Origin: Gamarada debralockiae | Taxonomy: Eukaryota > Ascomycota > Leotiomycetes > Helotiales > Hyphodiscaceae | Assembly: GCA_002803225.1 (NCBI GenBank) | Contig: NXFV01001692.1 | Location: 1 to 58,686 of the forward strand | DNA length: 58,686 bases | Direction of reading: 5' to 3' | Shown here: positions 34,577-44,705 of the stretch, piece by piece | How the letters are laid out: each line of letters starts with the position of its first letter | Numbering within the stretch: position 1 is the stretch's first letter | The notes under the pieces: model-generated | Seen by the model: only the letters and a program-made list of their open reading frames with translations | What the model was told of the DNA's origin: nothing | The model's database searches: none | Position numbers and translations under genes: made by a program

Positions 34577-35580
34577 TTGTCCTCGAATGTAAGTCCTTCA
34601 AAACCGTGGGTGCATCCACAGGATCGGCCAAAAATGGTACGTTGGATCATGGAAACCCGGGTTGATTCCACTGAAATAATGTTTCAGCGTGGTCGGCGAT
34701 GGGTTGATCAGGTCAAGACAATGGTTCAGGGAGGCCCGTGGGATTACAATCTTGAAGCTCGGCCTGGAAACATCCAAAGGATAGAAAGGGAAAACAGGGT
34801 GGCAGTCCAAGAGCAGGCTAAAGTCAATCTAAATGGAGATCCTCGGAATGACACGATCATTCCAAGCACCGCAGCATATGGGAACACTGTGTCTGTAATT
34901 TCTCGGGATCAACAGATCATATCCCCCCTGCCTTCTACAATCCCAGAGCGTATGTTCTTGGCACTCCCCTCCCGAAGGAGCATGCCTTTTGGACGATTAC
35001 TACGAAGATTTCGTTCTTCCCCAGTCCCAGATCACCATTTAAGCAAACGCAGTGGGAACTGTCGAAGCTGCTACCTGACTTTCGAAAGCTAAAGCGAATA
35101 CCCCTCAGGACGCACGGGATGTCTTCCGAGCGCGAGCAAGGGCGGAAGAAAGACTGCCACAAGCCAAGTCCCAGCGTTCCTCAGCCTACGGCCTTCTGAA
35201 ATTAACGTCAGCCGGCATGGATATGGGATGTTGATTAAACTGTTGAAGAGGAAGTCACCCGGTCTGACCTAGAGCTTGAATCACAAAGGACAATCCAAAT
35301 ATCAGTGATGAGGAAGGCGAAGGACTGCCACGTCGTCTCCCCAAGTCTATTGCGCCGGTCCCGAGAATTCAAAAGGGAGTCAAGATGCTTATAGATTCTC
35401 TTAAAACCCCTGATCTAGTGGGAACAATCAGACATCATTGGAGACACGACAACGCCCCGTATGTCACGATCCTTGACATGGCGGCTGCTGTCGCTACTGA
35501 AATGATGGAGAGTGCCAAAGAGGTAGGACGCTCTCCAAGGTCATGGGAAGCATGGAGCGGATGGCTCTACGGTTGAATCA
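34577..35580 (+). pseudogene. gag-like region of the retroelement
   Basis: Frames at 34577-35092 (MVRWIMETRVDST and a basic tail) and 35330-35580 (VKMLIDSLKTPDLVGTIR) are in different phases with several stops. No zinc knuckle is visible. The assignment rests on the position upstream of the protease. Confidence 0.45.
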
Positions 35581-36073
35581 GCCCGGTCAAGTTACAGGGA
35601 ACCCCATTATTGTTCAAAGATATTCAGCCTCGGTCACTTACGATAATCTCGTCTCAAAGAAGCATCTCGTCACCTCGCCCAGACTACATTTTACTCTTCT
35701 CGGGCCCCGCGACGCAGCGTTTTGTGATGGTATACTTGACACTGGAGCTGAAGTTAATATACTCCCTGTGAACATAACGAGGGACATTGGCTGCCCTATT
35801 CAGAGTGTCCAAAGTTTCAAAATGTCGTTGGTTACTGGCCAGATGTTCGGGTTTGCGGGGATGGCTGAGATCAAGGTTGAAATGACTAATGGAGTTGGGT
35901 GCACGGATATGTTTTTCCTAGTCGATGGAGCCCCAAAAATTCTCTTGGGTCAGTCCTTTATCGCCAAAATGAGGATGAATCTGGTACATCGGAATGATGG
36001 ATCATGGGACGGGATCTTTGTTGATCCTGATGATTCTAGATCGACAACTACAGTCATAGTAGTTCCCTCTTGA
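35543..36073 (+). pseudogene. retropepsin (aspartic protease) region
   Basis: The frame contains ILDTGAEVNILPVNI, the active-site Asp-Thr-Gly of retroviral-type proteases, with VDGAPKILLGQSFI as the second conserved strand (the ILGxxF-type motif). It is linked to preceding gag-like sequence in a shifted frame and closed by a stop at 36073. Confidence 0.75.
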
Positions 36074-37323
36074 AGGATCCCCATCGTCGCCATCATGACC
36101 AACGCCGGGTCAGGATGCAGCCCCATGCTGAAGAGGTCGTTGATGAGGAGTTCGAGACGGAAAAATAGAGGCTGGAACACTGCCGGGGAGTTGTGCCAGC
36201 AAAGACACAGAGGACCCGGATTGTTTTGCTGCATTTTCTCTATTTCCTTCGGCGACTAGATTTCGAGGGGATTTGGAGCCTAGTGTGAAGTTGTCTTTTC
36301 CATATATTGGATACACAAACGATGAACATCCTCTAGCTGGCTTCTCAAAGCTTGCTGGTGAAAGAGATCAGAAGTCTGGTCTGAATAATAATATGACTAT
36401 GGGAAGTCCTGAGGTCACATGCCTCAAAAACAATCAAAATCGAAAACCCCTCAAGATGAGGATAAAAAGACTTTCCTTTCCCTTATTCATGAGCAATTTC
36501 CCTGGGTTACAGAGATGAGGCAGACAGGTGGCTGAACGAAGAGGTTCCAGACGAAGAAGTGGAACCGTACTTGTCGATGCTTGCGGTGTTGTTTCCGGAT
36601 ATGGATGTGAGAGGAGGAGAGACTTCAGACGTGGATTGGAGGCTCTCAAAGATTAATAACAATTTTACAATGCGGCGGGGCCCTTATATGTCAAACAAGT
36701 AACTGGTCCAGAGAGCATGTTGCCGATATTCGGCATATCAGGTCGAGATGAGGAAGATGGAGGCTGCATTGAAGGACCCCTATTCCAGCCCGCAGGTTAT
36801 TCACGTCAATACAGTGGCCCTACAGGAGCCAGAAGGCCATTTTGCAACCAGAGAGAGCCAAGGCAGAAAGAAGGTGGTCTATGTCAACACGGCATATAAG
36901 CCGAAGTCCAAAAAGGTTCAGCCAGTAGATGAGAACGATGGAACCAGGGAAGGACCCGGGGACGACAAGATTGGTTCGAAAGGTCAAAGGCTCGAGAAGT
37001 GCCTCAAGAACACACCGGGAAATATAAGGATTACCTCCTGCCGCGAATTTCTGGTATCCCGAAGGGTTCTCGTCTCACACCTGAAAGCTTGGCTTCTTTG
37101 GATGTTGGAGAATGGCTCTGGGAAGAAGAAAAGCTTATGTTCTTTGAACTAATGTTGAACCACAGTAGTCCCCCGATTCTCATCAAGACCAAGGTGTTAT
37201 TATGAGAACCCTGATACTAAGGTATAGCGCTAGTCCAAAATAGGCTTCGTAAGCTTCAATTCAAAATTCTCTACCCTCTCCTACATAGTTCAACCCTTCT
37301 GTTATATCTACAGCTTATTCCTG

Positions 37324-37403
37324 TTGCCTGTCCCGATATCTAGTTGCCTGTACCGATATCTTGTTGCCTGTGCCGACAGCCTGCTGCCTGTCCCTAGATA
37401 TCA
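37324..37403. repeat. 20-bp tandem repeat, four copies, inside the retroelement
   Basis: The unit TTGCCTGTCCCGATATCTAG is followed by three imperfect copies (TTGCCTGTACCGATATCTTG, then TTGCCTGTGCCGACAGCCTG, then a fourth starting CTGCCTGTCCC). It lies between the protease and reverse-transcriptase regions and breaks the coding frame. Confidence 0.85.
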
Positions 37404-37497
37404 CCGTACCTTCTAGACCTATCAACACAAGGAACATAAAGTCTGGCAAGAGAAAAGCTTTCCTTGTCCAAAAGCACTATTCCCAACTGTTGCGAAT

Positions 37498-38390
37498 ATG
37501 CTCTTAGAACGGCTGCTCCGAGGAGAATTGGAAAAGAGTAACGGCCCATATAGAAACCCATGGTTTTTGGTTGCGAAGAAGGCGGCTGGGACTTATCGGC
37601 TCATCAACGCTGCAATGAAGATGAATTCCGTAACATTGCGAGACGCAAACATACCACCTTCAGTAGGTGAGTTCTCGGAAGATTTTGCCGGTTGCTTCTG
37701 TGCTTCATTGATCGACTTCTTCTCTGGATACCACCAGCTTACTCTTGATGTTCGGAGTCGAGAGATGACTGCGTTCATGACCCCCTTGGGTTATTGAGAA
37801 TGACGACCTCACCAATGGGAGCAACCAATTCAGTGCCCAGTTTGTACGGGTAGTGATGACTATTCTTGAGAATCTGTTTCCAAAGGTTGCAATGCCATTT
37901 CTGGACGATATCGGAGCCAAAGGTCCATACACTGACCAAGACAACGAAGAAAAGTTTCCTGGAGTACGTCGATTTGTCTTTGAACATTTGCAGAACCTCC
38001 ATCTCACGATGGATCGAATCGAACGAGCAGGGGCATGCATTGGCCCGAAGTCCCAGTTTTGTTACAATGAGATGGGGATCGTAGGATTCATTGCAGGGTC
38101 CGGAGATCGAGCACTGGCTAGTACTAAGGCGGTCAAGATCCTTGAATGGCGATCTCCAACCAACACGACTGAAGCCAAAGCATTCCTGGGGATATGTGTG
38201 TATTACCGGATATGGATCAAGGGCTTCTCAATCATCTCTCAACCGATACATATATTGACTGTTCCAGAAGGACGCAGTGTGGTTCTGGGGACGAGAACAA
38301 GAAAACGCTATAAACTCCCTCAAGTCTGCGCTCACGACAGCTCCGTTGCTCTGCAAAATATCACTACGATCCTAGCGATAGTTGGGGACT
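37498..38390 (+). pseudogene. reverse transcriptase region
   Basis: It opens with RGELEKSNGPYRNPWFLVAK, then TYRLINAAMKMN, LIDFFSGYHQLTLD and MTAFMTPLGY, all standard Ty3 reverse-transcriptase blocks. A stop and a frame change at about 37798 precede the catalytic block AMPFLDDIGAKGP, where FLDD stands for the usual YxDD. TTEAKAFLGICVYYRIWIKG closes the domain. It is not translatable as one protein. Confidence 0.85.
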
Positions 38391-38893
38391 GATTGTCCTT
38401 GCCGTTGATGCAAGCCTTGAAGGATGGGGAGGAACTCTGGGTCAATACGATGACAAGGGACGGAAGAGAGTAGCCCCATATGAAAGTGGAGTCTGGAATC
38501 GTGCTGAACACAACTACGATGTCACAAAAAGAGTGTGTCGTGGTCCTGACGTGCTTTCAGAAGCTTAGCTACTGGCTGTATGGGGTACACTTCATCCTGG
38601 AGACGGACGTCAACGTTCTAGTCGCTCAACTCAACCGCGCAGCTGCAGACCTCCCTAGTGCTCTGGTTACTCGATGGTTAGCTTGGATTCGCCTCTTCGA
38701 TTTCGAAGTCAAACATATTACGGGTCGAAAACACTCCACGGCGGATGGATTGTCACGGAGGCCCAGGACTGAATCCGATGACATTGACGAGGAAAACAGG
38801 TTGATATTGATTGCTATGGAGCTCAATTCAGTCCAGATCCAGCCGGTGGAGGAAGGGCCTGTGCCAGAAAATCAAATTGTTGGAGTCACGTGA
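38390..38893 (+). pseudogene. RNase H region
   Basis: LAVDASLEGWGGTLGQYDD gives the first catalytic aspartate. A one-base shift near 38530 leads to KECVVVLTCFQKLSYWLYG, then FILETDVNVLVAQL (the TD block) and FEVKHITGRKHSTADGLSRR, the usual end of the domain. Confidence 0.8.
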
Positions 38894-38964
38894 CATATTC
38901 GAAATGTTCCTGGGTGCCTTATGGCCAGAACATGCAGGCATGAACTTGCTCGGGATTTTTCAGA

Positions 38965-40318
38965 GTGCTTTACGGCTGGAAGAATCAGGCACCAACGCCC
39001 AACGCCGACGACTCCCACTTGAACCCCCTGGATGAGAGCTATTCAGAGGAGTTACAGCGTATTAGGCGGAATTTAACCACTTTGAAGAACCCAAACATTT
39101 CAAGGGCAGGCTTCAGAGAGTTGGTCCGCAAGGCCGCCAACTACAGTGTCCGAGACCGACTTTTGTGGAGGAATGCTTCAAAATCGTACCCACTGCTGCG
39201 ATTAGTTTTGGATGGTGATGGTCAAAAGGGGACTGTGTTGAGAGAGATCCATGATGACACTGGGCATGCTGGAAGAGAGAGTACCTACCACAATACCGCA
39301 GAGTGGCCAACCGATACTTCTGGGAAGGATGTTACACCGACGTGGAGAGATATGTTGCCAGCTGCAAAGCATGCCAACGCAAGAGTAAACTGCGTCACGA
39401 AGAAGTCCTGTTCCCAGCGAAAGCTGCTCCCCTTTTCCGCCACCTTGCGATTGATGTCACTATGCTCGCGGACTGCCGAGGATACAACTCTCTCGTAATC
39501 TGTCGGGATGACTTTTCCGGATGGGTAGAGGCAAAATCAATGAAGAACCCAACGTCTAAACAGATCGCTGACTTTACACTCAAAGACACCACTTGTCAGC
39601 ATGGGGTTTTGGAATGCTCAAGGTTGACGGAGGATCTGAATTTAGAGGAGCAGTGATCAAGGAACTTCAGAAGTTAGGGATTAAACGTCGTGTGATTTCT
39701 GCCTATAACTCAAAAGCCAATGGAATAATTGAGGCTGGACACAAGCCCATTCAAGCCGCACTAATTGCGCTCACCATGGCAGGAAAGAAGAAGTGGGTCG
39801 ACTTGCTCCCAATCGTTCTTTTCGCTGACCGCACGACAATTCATGGGCCTACTGGGTACACTCCATTTTACATGGTATATGGTCGAGAAGCTGTTCTTCC
39901 TGTCGAAACAAATTTCCCACGTGGCGAACATTGGGATAGGATGAAGTCCATGACCGGGCGAGTCTTCTTGTAATGCATGCTCGACAAATTGAGATGCGAG
40001 ACGAAGACATCAAGGAATCAAGGCTGAGAAAGGATCGACGGCGAAAGATGGCGCAGAATGCTTGATGCAACCCATCAAATTCGGAAGACACCTATCGAGG
40101 AAGGGGACCTCGTTTTGGCGTATGATGTCAAGTATATTGATCAAGACAAATCCCGGAACACCAAGCTCTTGTATCGATGGCTAGGTCCATATCGAGTTTG
40201 GACTGCAAACCAACTCAAAGCGAACTATGCTCTCGAGGAATGGGATGGGACTCCATTGCCCAGGAGGTTCGCCGGGAACCGTCTCAAGGAGTTCTACGAA
40301 AGAGACCGATACTGGTAA
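38965..40318 (+). pseudogene. integrase region
   Basis: A His-His/Cys-Cys finger is seen in two phases (EIHDDTGHAG, then YVASCKACQRKSK). The catalytic core follows with IDVTMLADCRGYNSLVI, then VDGGSEFRGAVIKEL, then NGIIEAGHKPIQAAL, giving the D,D,E triad. A C-terminal domain (EEGDLVLAYDVKYID, then LLYRWLGPYRVW) ends at 40318. There are at least three frame changes. No chromodomain was seen. Confidence 0.8.
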
Positions 40319-40667
40319 TCACCAGATGATGAGGATGAAGGACCCATTGATGCAATTCCTTACGTAGTGGACACTGAGGAAGCAGACGGGGAAACAACCC
40401 AGGAAATCGAGAGGAGGACTGGTGTAGTTCGAATTCTAGGGAAGCTTTCTGAGGCTGAAAAGGCAAAATATATCCGATTCGATGAGGATTGGGAGGAACA
40501 CGTTGAGGAAGGACTGGAAGAGGAAGCAGAAGTAAATGCTCTTTCAAGGGAACACTTGCCGGATTTTTTGGGCCCTTTCCTCTCTGTAAACATTGCGACC
40601 TTGGTTTTCTCTTCTTTGTTTAAACTTTTCTTAATTAGTTATTTCTTCAATTTTGCGGCTTCATTCC

Positions 40668-40712
40668 CTCTCCCGCAACCCTCTCACGTGATGGAGGCGA
40701 TTCGTGGGACTA
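40668..40712. repeat. right arm of inverted repeat framing the retroelement
   Basis: The sequence CTCTCCCGCAACCCTCTCAC, continuing to GTGA, is the complement of the left arm with one mismatch over 24 bp. After four unmatched bases GGCGATTCGTG continues the pairing. Confidence 0.8.
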
Positions 40713-40797
40713 AAAGGGTAAATCCCATCCCACGGGATCCCAGTGCGCAGCCTACTGGTGACATTGACTGCCTTAGGGTTAAAGAGAGGCATCACTG

Positions 40798-41655
40798 TCA
40801 CTAGCAGCAGCAGCACCCTCAGACTCCTTCGGGGCAGGAAAAGAAACAGTGACCTCCTCCAAACCCTAATCTTCATCATCGAATCTCGGGAACAACTCTC
40901 CCTTGTAGAGACCACGGACCAAAAGACCGGCAGGTCCAATCGTAAAACCCCAGCTGCTCCAGCTTAGTGGATACCAGATCCGCCAGCCTTAAAGGGTTCT
41001 TGCCAGCACTCTTCTTCAATGCCAAAGCCTTTGTGACGTCTCCATGCTTCAAATCTTTCCGCGAGTGTTCAAGGAGGGGATTGTTCCGCTCGAGAATCAT
41101 GGTGTTAAGTAGCCGGATGCCTTCGCGAGTCTCTATGCCTTGTCGGAAAAGCTGGTTGAGTTCATTGAAGAAGTGCTTGCCGTTGTCTTGATGTGTCTTG
41201 CTGATATAACCGGAGAATTCCTTCGCACGCTTGCCACTGGTGGTAAGGATAGCCGCCATCGAAAGCATGCACTTTCTTGCATCTCTCCGAGCCTTCTCAA
41301 AGTCTGCTGCCTTTCTATGAAAGGTCTTATTCTCTCTATTGAAGTCTGCAAGCGCCTCGCCTTCAATTTCTAAACCACTCCTTCTGCCAGCATATCCTTC
41401 CAGCTAATGACCAGATCTTGGATGGCCGAATCCAACTCCAAAAGGTGATCGCAATATCTCGAAGCTTGAGCACTTCGCTGCTCTTTTGGCAAGGGTTTGA
41501 TGACTTCAAAAGCATGCTGAGGAGAGATGATATCCTTGACCGCAATCTGAAACTGCATCGACTGTATCGACTGCATCGCAGGCTTGGGATGTTGCGTGAG
41601 TTGAATGTTGCAGCGCGAAGTCCCGCAGCACGAGAAGATTCTGGTTCAGACATGA
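40798..41655 (-). pseudogene. coiled-coil protein gene with several frameshifts
   Basis: The minus strand reads as one helical protein only if the frame is changed repeatedly. MSEPESSRAAGLRAATF opens at 41655. FQIAVKDIISPQHAFEVIKP runs to LVISWKDMLAEGV near 41375. One base over, GEALADFNRENKTFHRKAA continues through GIRLLNTMILERNNPLLEH to STKLEQLG near 40940. A third frame gives GPAGLLVRGLYKGELFP and the acidic tail EVTVSFPAPKESEG, ending at about 40798. A TAG at 40866-40868 sits inside that tail (DED-TAG-GLEE). The helical, BAR-like texture is clear, but I do not recognise the family. It lies just beyond the right arm of the retroelement. Confidence 0.55.
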
Positions 41656-42129
41656 TAAATTCCGTGTAAAGAAGGAAAAAGGAGGTGAATATGCGCGTCA
41701 AGTATTCGAAGGTGATTAGCGTTTGAAGTTGAGTAGCGTAGCTGAACCTGAAGGTCCGAATGTCGCGAATGTAATGTAAATAGAGGAAGAATCAAGAGTT
41801 GAAATAGGCGGCGCCAGCCTTTGTACGTGTGCTCGATAGTGTGTCGCGCAAAGAAAAGAAAGCAACTCAATCTTCGTGATGCACTCCGAAATCGAAGAAA
41901 GTTGTTGATATTGAAGGTTCTTGGTGTGGTTGGAGTCGCGTATCGCGTACGTCGGTTCGTTTAGGGAAAAGGTAAACAAAGCTAACCTTCAAAAAATGAC
42001 GTCGACTCAGGGGGGGGACCAAAACGTGGCCTAGTTTTCCAAGGAGAAATCGAAAGTTCTTAAAAGACAGATGAATAGATGTACCCTCATCCCCCCATAC
42101 ATATGAGACGTCCCCGTCGAAAGAGAATA
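41656..42129. other. intergenic, no supported gene
   Basis: This is the upstream flank of the coiled-coil pseudogene. A G7 run occurs at about 42010. Confidence 0.35.
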
Positions 42130-42666
42130 AAATGAGAGCCCCGAGATGCGCGAGCGCTACAAACTAACATTGTCAAACAACAAGGGGGAGAGCAAAGGTG
42201 CAGATCAGCACTGTAAGTGGGATGCTTGACTCAAGAGTAGAACTTTCTCACATAAAATAGTTATCTTCTCAAATCTCACAACGAGGCAGCAGGATAAATC
42301 TCTACAGCCCGAGATCCGAAAGTCATTGCTCGTTCGACGCTGCGGGATTGCAAAGCTATGAAGACATCGCCGTTTTGGGTTGGTGTTCTTGCCAGCAACA
42401 CTTATTACCGTGTGTTTCTTAAATAGAACAAATTACTGGATGAACTGTGAGAGCTAATAGATGAACAGAGCATTTACGGGGCAGGCATTTTTGACTTCCG
42501 CTCTGAGGGGGTGGTCGTATCGAGTCTTTGGTGGACTTATGCGGTTGCTACTGCTGTCTTGACTTGCCTGGTGCTCATGCTCTGGGTTGCTTATATTCGA
42601 CAAGAGAATAGGAGTGAGATGTCAAAGAAGTTGGAAGAGTTGGAAAAGGGAGAGAAGTTGGCTTAA
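42130..42666 (+). pseudogene. C-terminal relic of a two-helix membrane protein (CorA-like fungal type)
   Basis: The order of fragments matches the end of a common fungal protein type in which a helical stalk is followed by two membrane helices. MRERYKLTLSNN is near 42148, then a 5' site GTAAGTG and a 3' site AAATAG, then IFSNLTTRQQDKSLQPEI. After frame changes come GLVFLPATLITVCFL (first helix) and FDFRSEGVVVSSLWW plus TAVLTCLVLMLWVAYI (second helix). The tail KKLEELEKGEKLA ends at TAA 42664. At least two single-base shifts are needed and the N-terminal part is absent. The family assignment is from the FLP-helix pattern only. Confidence 0.5.
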
Positions 42667-42908
42667 GTAAGCGCGTGCTCACGGCCTCTATCTCGTACGT
42701 ACTAGAAATATTTGAGAAGACAACCCCTTTTCGAGTCTAAACATTGGGTGGATTGTGAGGTAAGTAGACCACTTGATGATGAACTGGTTGGGGTGAAGTT
42801 GACATCTGTTCCGATGAGAGCCACATGGCATTGCACTTGACGCTCAGCGATATCGGGCTGGTAATTCATCCTATGTCGCTCCGTTGGAAAATATCAATGG
42901 GTATATCG

Positions 42909-44705
42909 TTACTCCTGCGACTCTAATAACTCATATGACTGCCTGTCATTCTTCCAGCGCCGGAAAGCGAACAAGTTGGAGGACTTCCTCAGCCATGCGC
43001 TTCGCGACAGAACTCCCTGGTATCTCCAGCACAAAACCCCAAATCCTGCAAAGCCACAAACAAAAAACATGATCTGCCAAAATGAAACCTGCACGGAAAC
43101 ATTATTAGCATCAGTCGCAAAACGAGGGGTTTGCACAGGATAGAATTCACTTACAGATGCAGACGATGTTGCACTCACAACCGCCGTATAAGCCAACACC
43201 GATCTCTTCCCATCCAACGCCGCAATCCTAACATTTGCCTCCGAAACACCATCGAGCTCAAAGCTTCTCTCAAATCCATCTCGCTCTAGCTCCTGAATCG
43301 TGACGAATTCCTCATCAGCAGCGGTCATCTCCTCAGCACTCTGCAGCCTCCAAGACTTCACCTCCGTTGCACCGTTCCAGCTCACGTAGGCCTTGCCATC
43401 CTTCACCTTAATAGCTGGAGGATCCTTGGGCGTTCCAACCCAGTGGCTCTTGAACGCTCGATACGACTTCACCAGTCCGAGATCGAGGATCTCGAAAATC
43501 ATGGCGGGTCCGAAATGTGCATCGCAAAGAACGTCTCCGTCTGGACTGAACTCAGTATATGCAGGAGAGTTTCCATAACCCACGAAGACATTCCCGCTGT
43601 CTGGGAGGATTTGCATTGAACCCTGAGAAATGGCGAGGATTTCGTCAGGATGAACATAAGCTTCCACGAGTGTGGCTGTCATCCCCTCAAGATCAAGCGA
43701 GACTTTCAAACCGCGGCTGAACTCGGCTCGATTGTGAAAGACGTAATCACCATGGTTGTCGAAGATGCTCAAAGTGCTGTTGGTATGCCAATTTGCATGG
43801 TGCTGCCATGCGAAATTCGTGGCTTCTCCTTCGGAGAGATCAGTGAAATTGTTGTTCTTGCCGCCGAGATGCCAGAGGGTCTCCCCTGAAGGACTGATAC
43901 ACATGACCGCATGCATGTAGCGAGAGGAAATATAGTAATTTCCAAGCGGATCTTTGTCTACACTGTTGATATGGAAGAAATCGAAGGCGTGCTCTTCAGT
44001 CTTCCCGTCCTTTCCGGTGGGCCACTTGAAGGTATCGCTCATGCGAACGTTGTCTGAAGCCTGCCATTGGAAGATCAGATCGCCGGTGTCGATGTCAATT
44101 TCTTGGAATAGGCTGTCGTTGATCCAGCATTTTGAGCCCAAACCCAGATCAGTACAGTCGGTCTCGTGGTTGTGGTAAATTGTAATGAGCGCGGTGTTAT
44201 TGCTAGTGATATGAAATTCGTGGAGGTCTCCGTTCAGTTCAACACCAACGGCTGACACTGTATGAGCAATTTCGTATGACGAATCAAGCTATGTATATAT
44301 CAGAATCCGATCGTCGGAATGTGAAGGTCAACCTACAAGCAGGTAAGAGCCACTCGAATGCGCCGCATAATCCGTTCCCGTCCAAAATGTCAAGTAGTCC
44401 TGGCCCTTGTATTCCTGCACTTGGAAGTTCATCGCCTGCCCGAATTTGTCTTCCATCCATATCAAGTTACCCCTCACATCTAACATCACAGGTCCGGGAC
44501 TTGGAACGGCCTTCCCTCGAGGACTGAGTAGTATGTTCCCATCATCACATCTCGAATCCCACTGGGTGATCCTCGGGCTGGGCGATAAGAAGTCCACAGA
44601 GACATATTTTTGGGTGGGATAGATGCCGTGGAATCCTAGATCATATGCGCTCCATGAGAGAGCTCGAACGAATGTTGGCAGGAGCGCGAGAGTGAAAAGT
44701 TTCAT
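42909..44705 (-). CDS. arylsulfotransferase-like (ASST) membrane-anchored glycoprotein
   Basis: The model has three exons, 44705-44337, 44288-43155 and 43088-42909, with introns of 48 and 66 nt, giving 560 aa. The second intron (GTAAGTG, branch GCTAATAA, GTGCAG) has no stop and a length divisible by three, so unspliced reading hides it. Residues 1-16 are a signal peptide (MKLFTLALLPTFVRAL). The body contains the repeated beta-propeller strands of fungal Arylsulfotran_2 proteins, e.g. GPVMLDVRGNLIWME, then DFFHINSVDKDPLGNYYISS, then ETLWHLGGKNNNFTD and WQHHANWHTNSTLSIFDNHG. The conserved histidines are present. A C-terminal helix (QIMFFVCGFAGFGVLCW) anchors it with a basic cytosolic tail. Bacterial relatives transfer sulfate between phenols. 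The fungal substrate is unknown. Confidence 0.9.

Larger units (their letters stand above)
34482..40691 (+). mobile_element. decayed Ty3-type retroelement bounded by inverted repeats
   Basis: In order on the plus strand are a gag-like region, retropepsin, reverse transcriptase, RNase H and integrase, the Ty3 (Metaviridae) order. Every domain is split by stops or frameshifts, so the copy is inactive. I found no direct LTR pair. Instead an inverted repeat lies at the two edges. Two tandem-repeat and spacer segments (36100-36500 and 37150-37490) interrupt the coding appearance. The exact ends are uncertain, since the inverted repeat might mark another, nested element. Confidence 0.8.

Noticed and set aside
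10192..37403. Tandem repeats as CRISPR arrays
   Set aside because: Units are contiguous without unique spacers, and the window is eukaryotic.
955..41655. Reassignment of TAG to glutamine as an explanation of in-frame TAG codons
   Set aside because: The intact DUF1772 gene ends with TAG (49547-49549), and highly conserved genes contain no internal TAG. Point mutation is simpler.
42909..43578. Plus-strand frames overlapping the arylsulfotransferase-like gene
   Set aside because: They are antisense shadows of a well-supported conserved gene.
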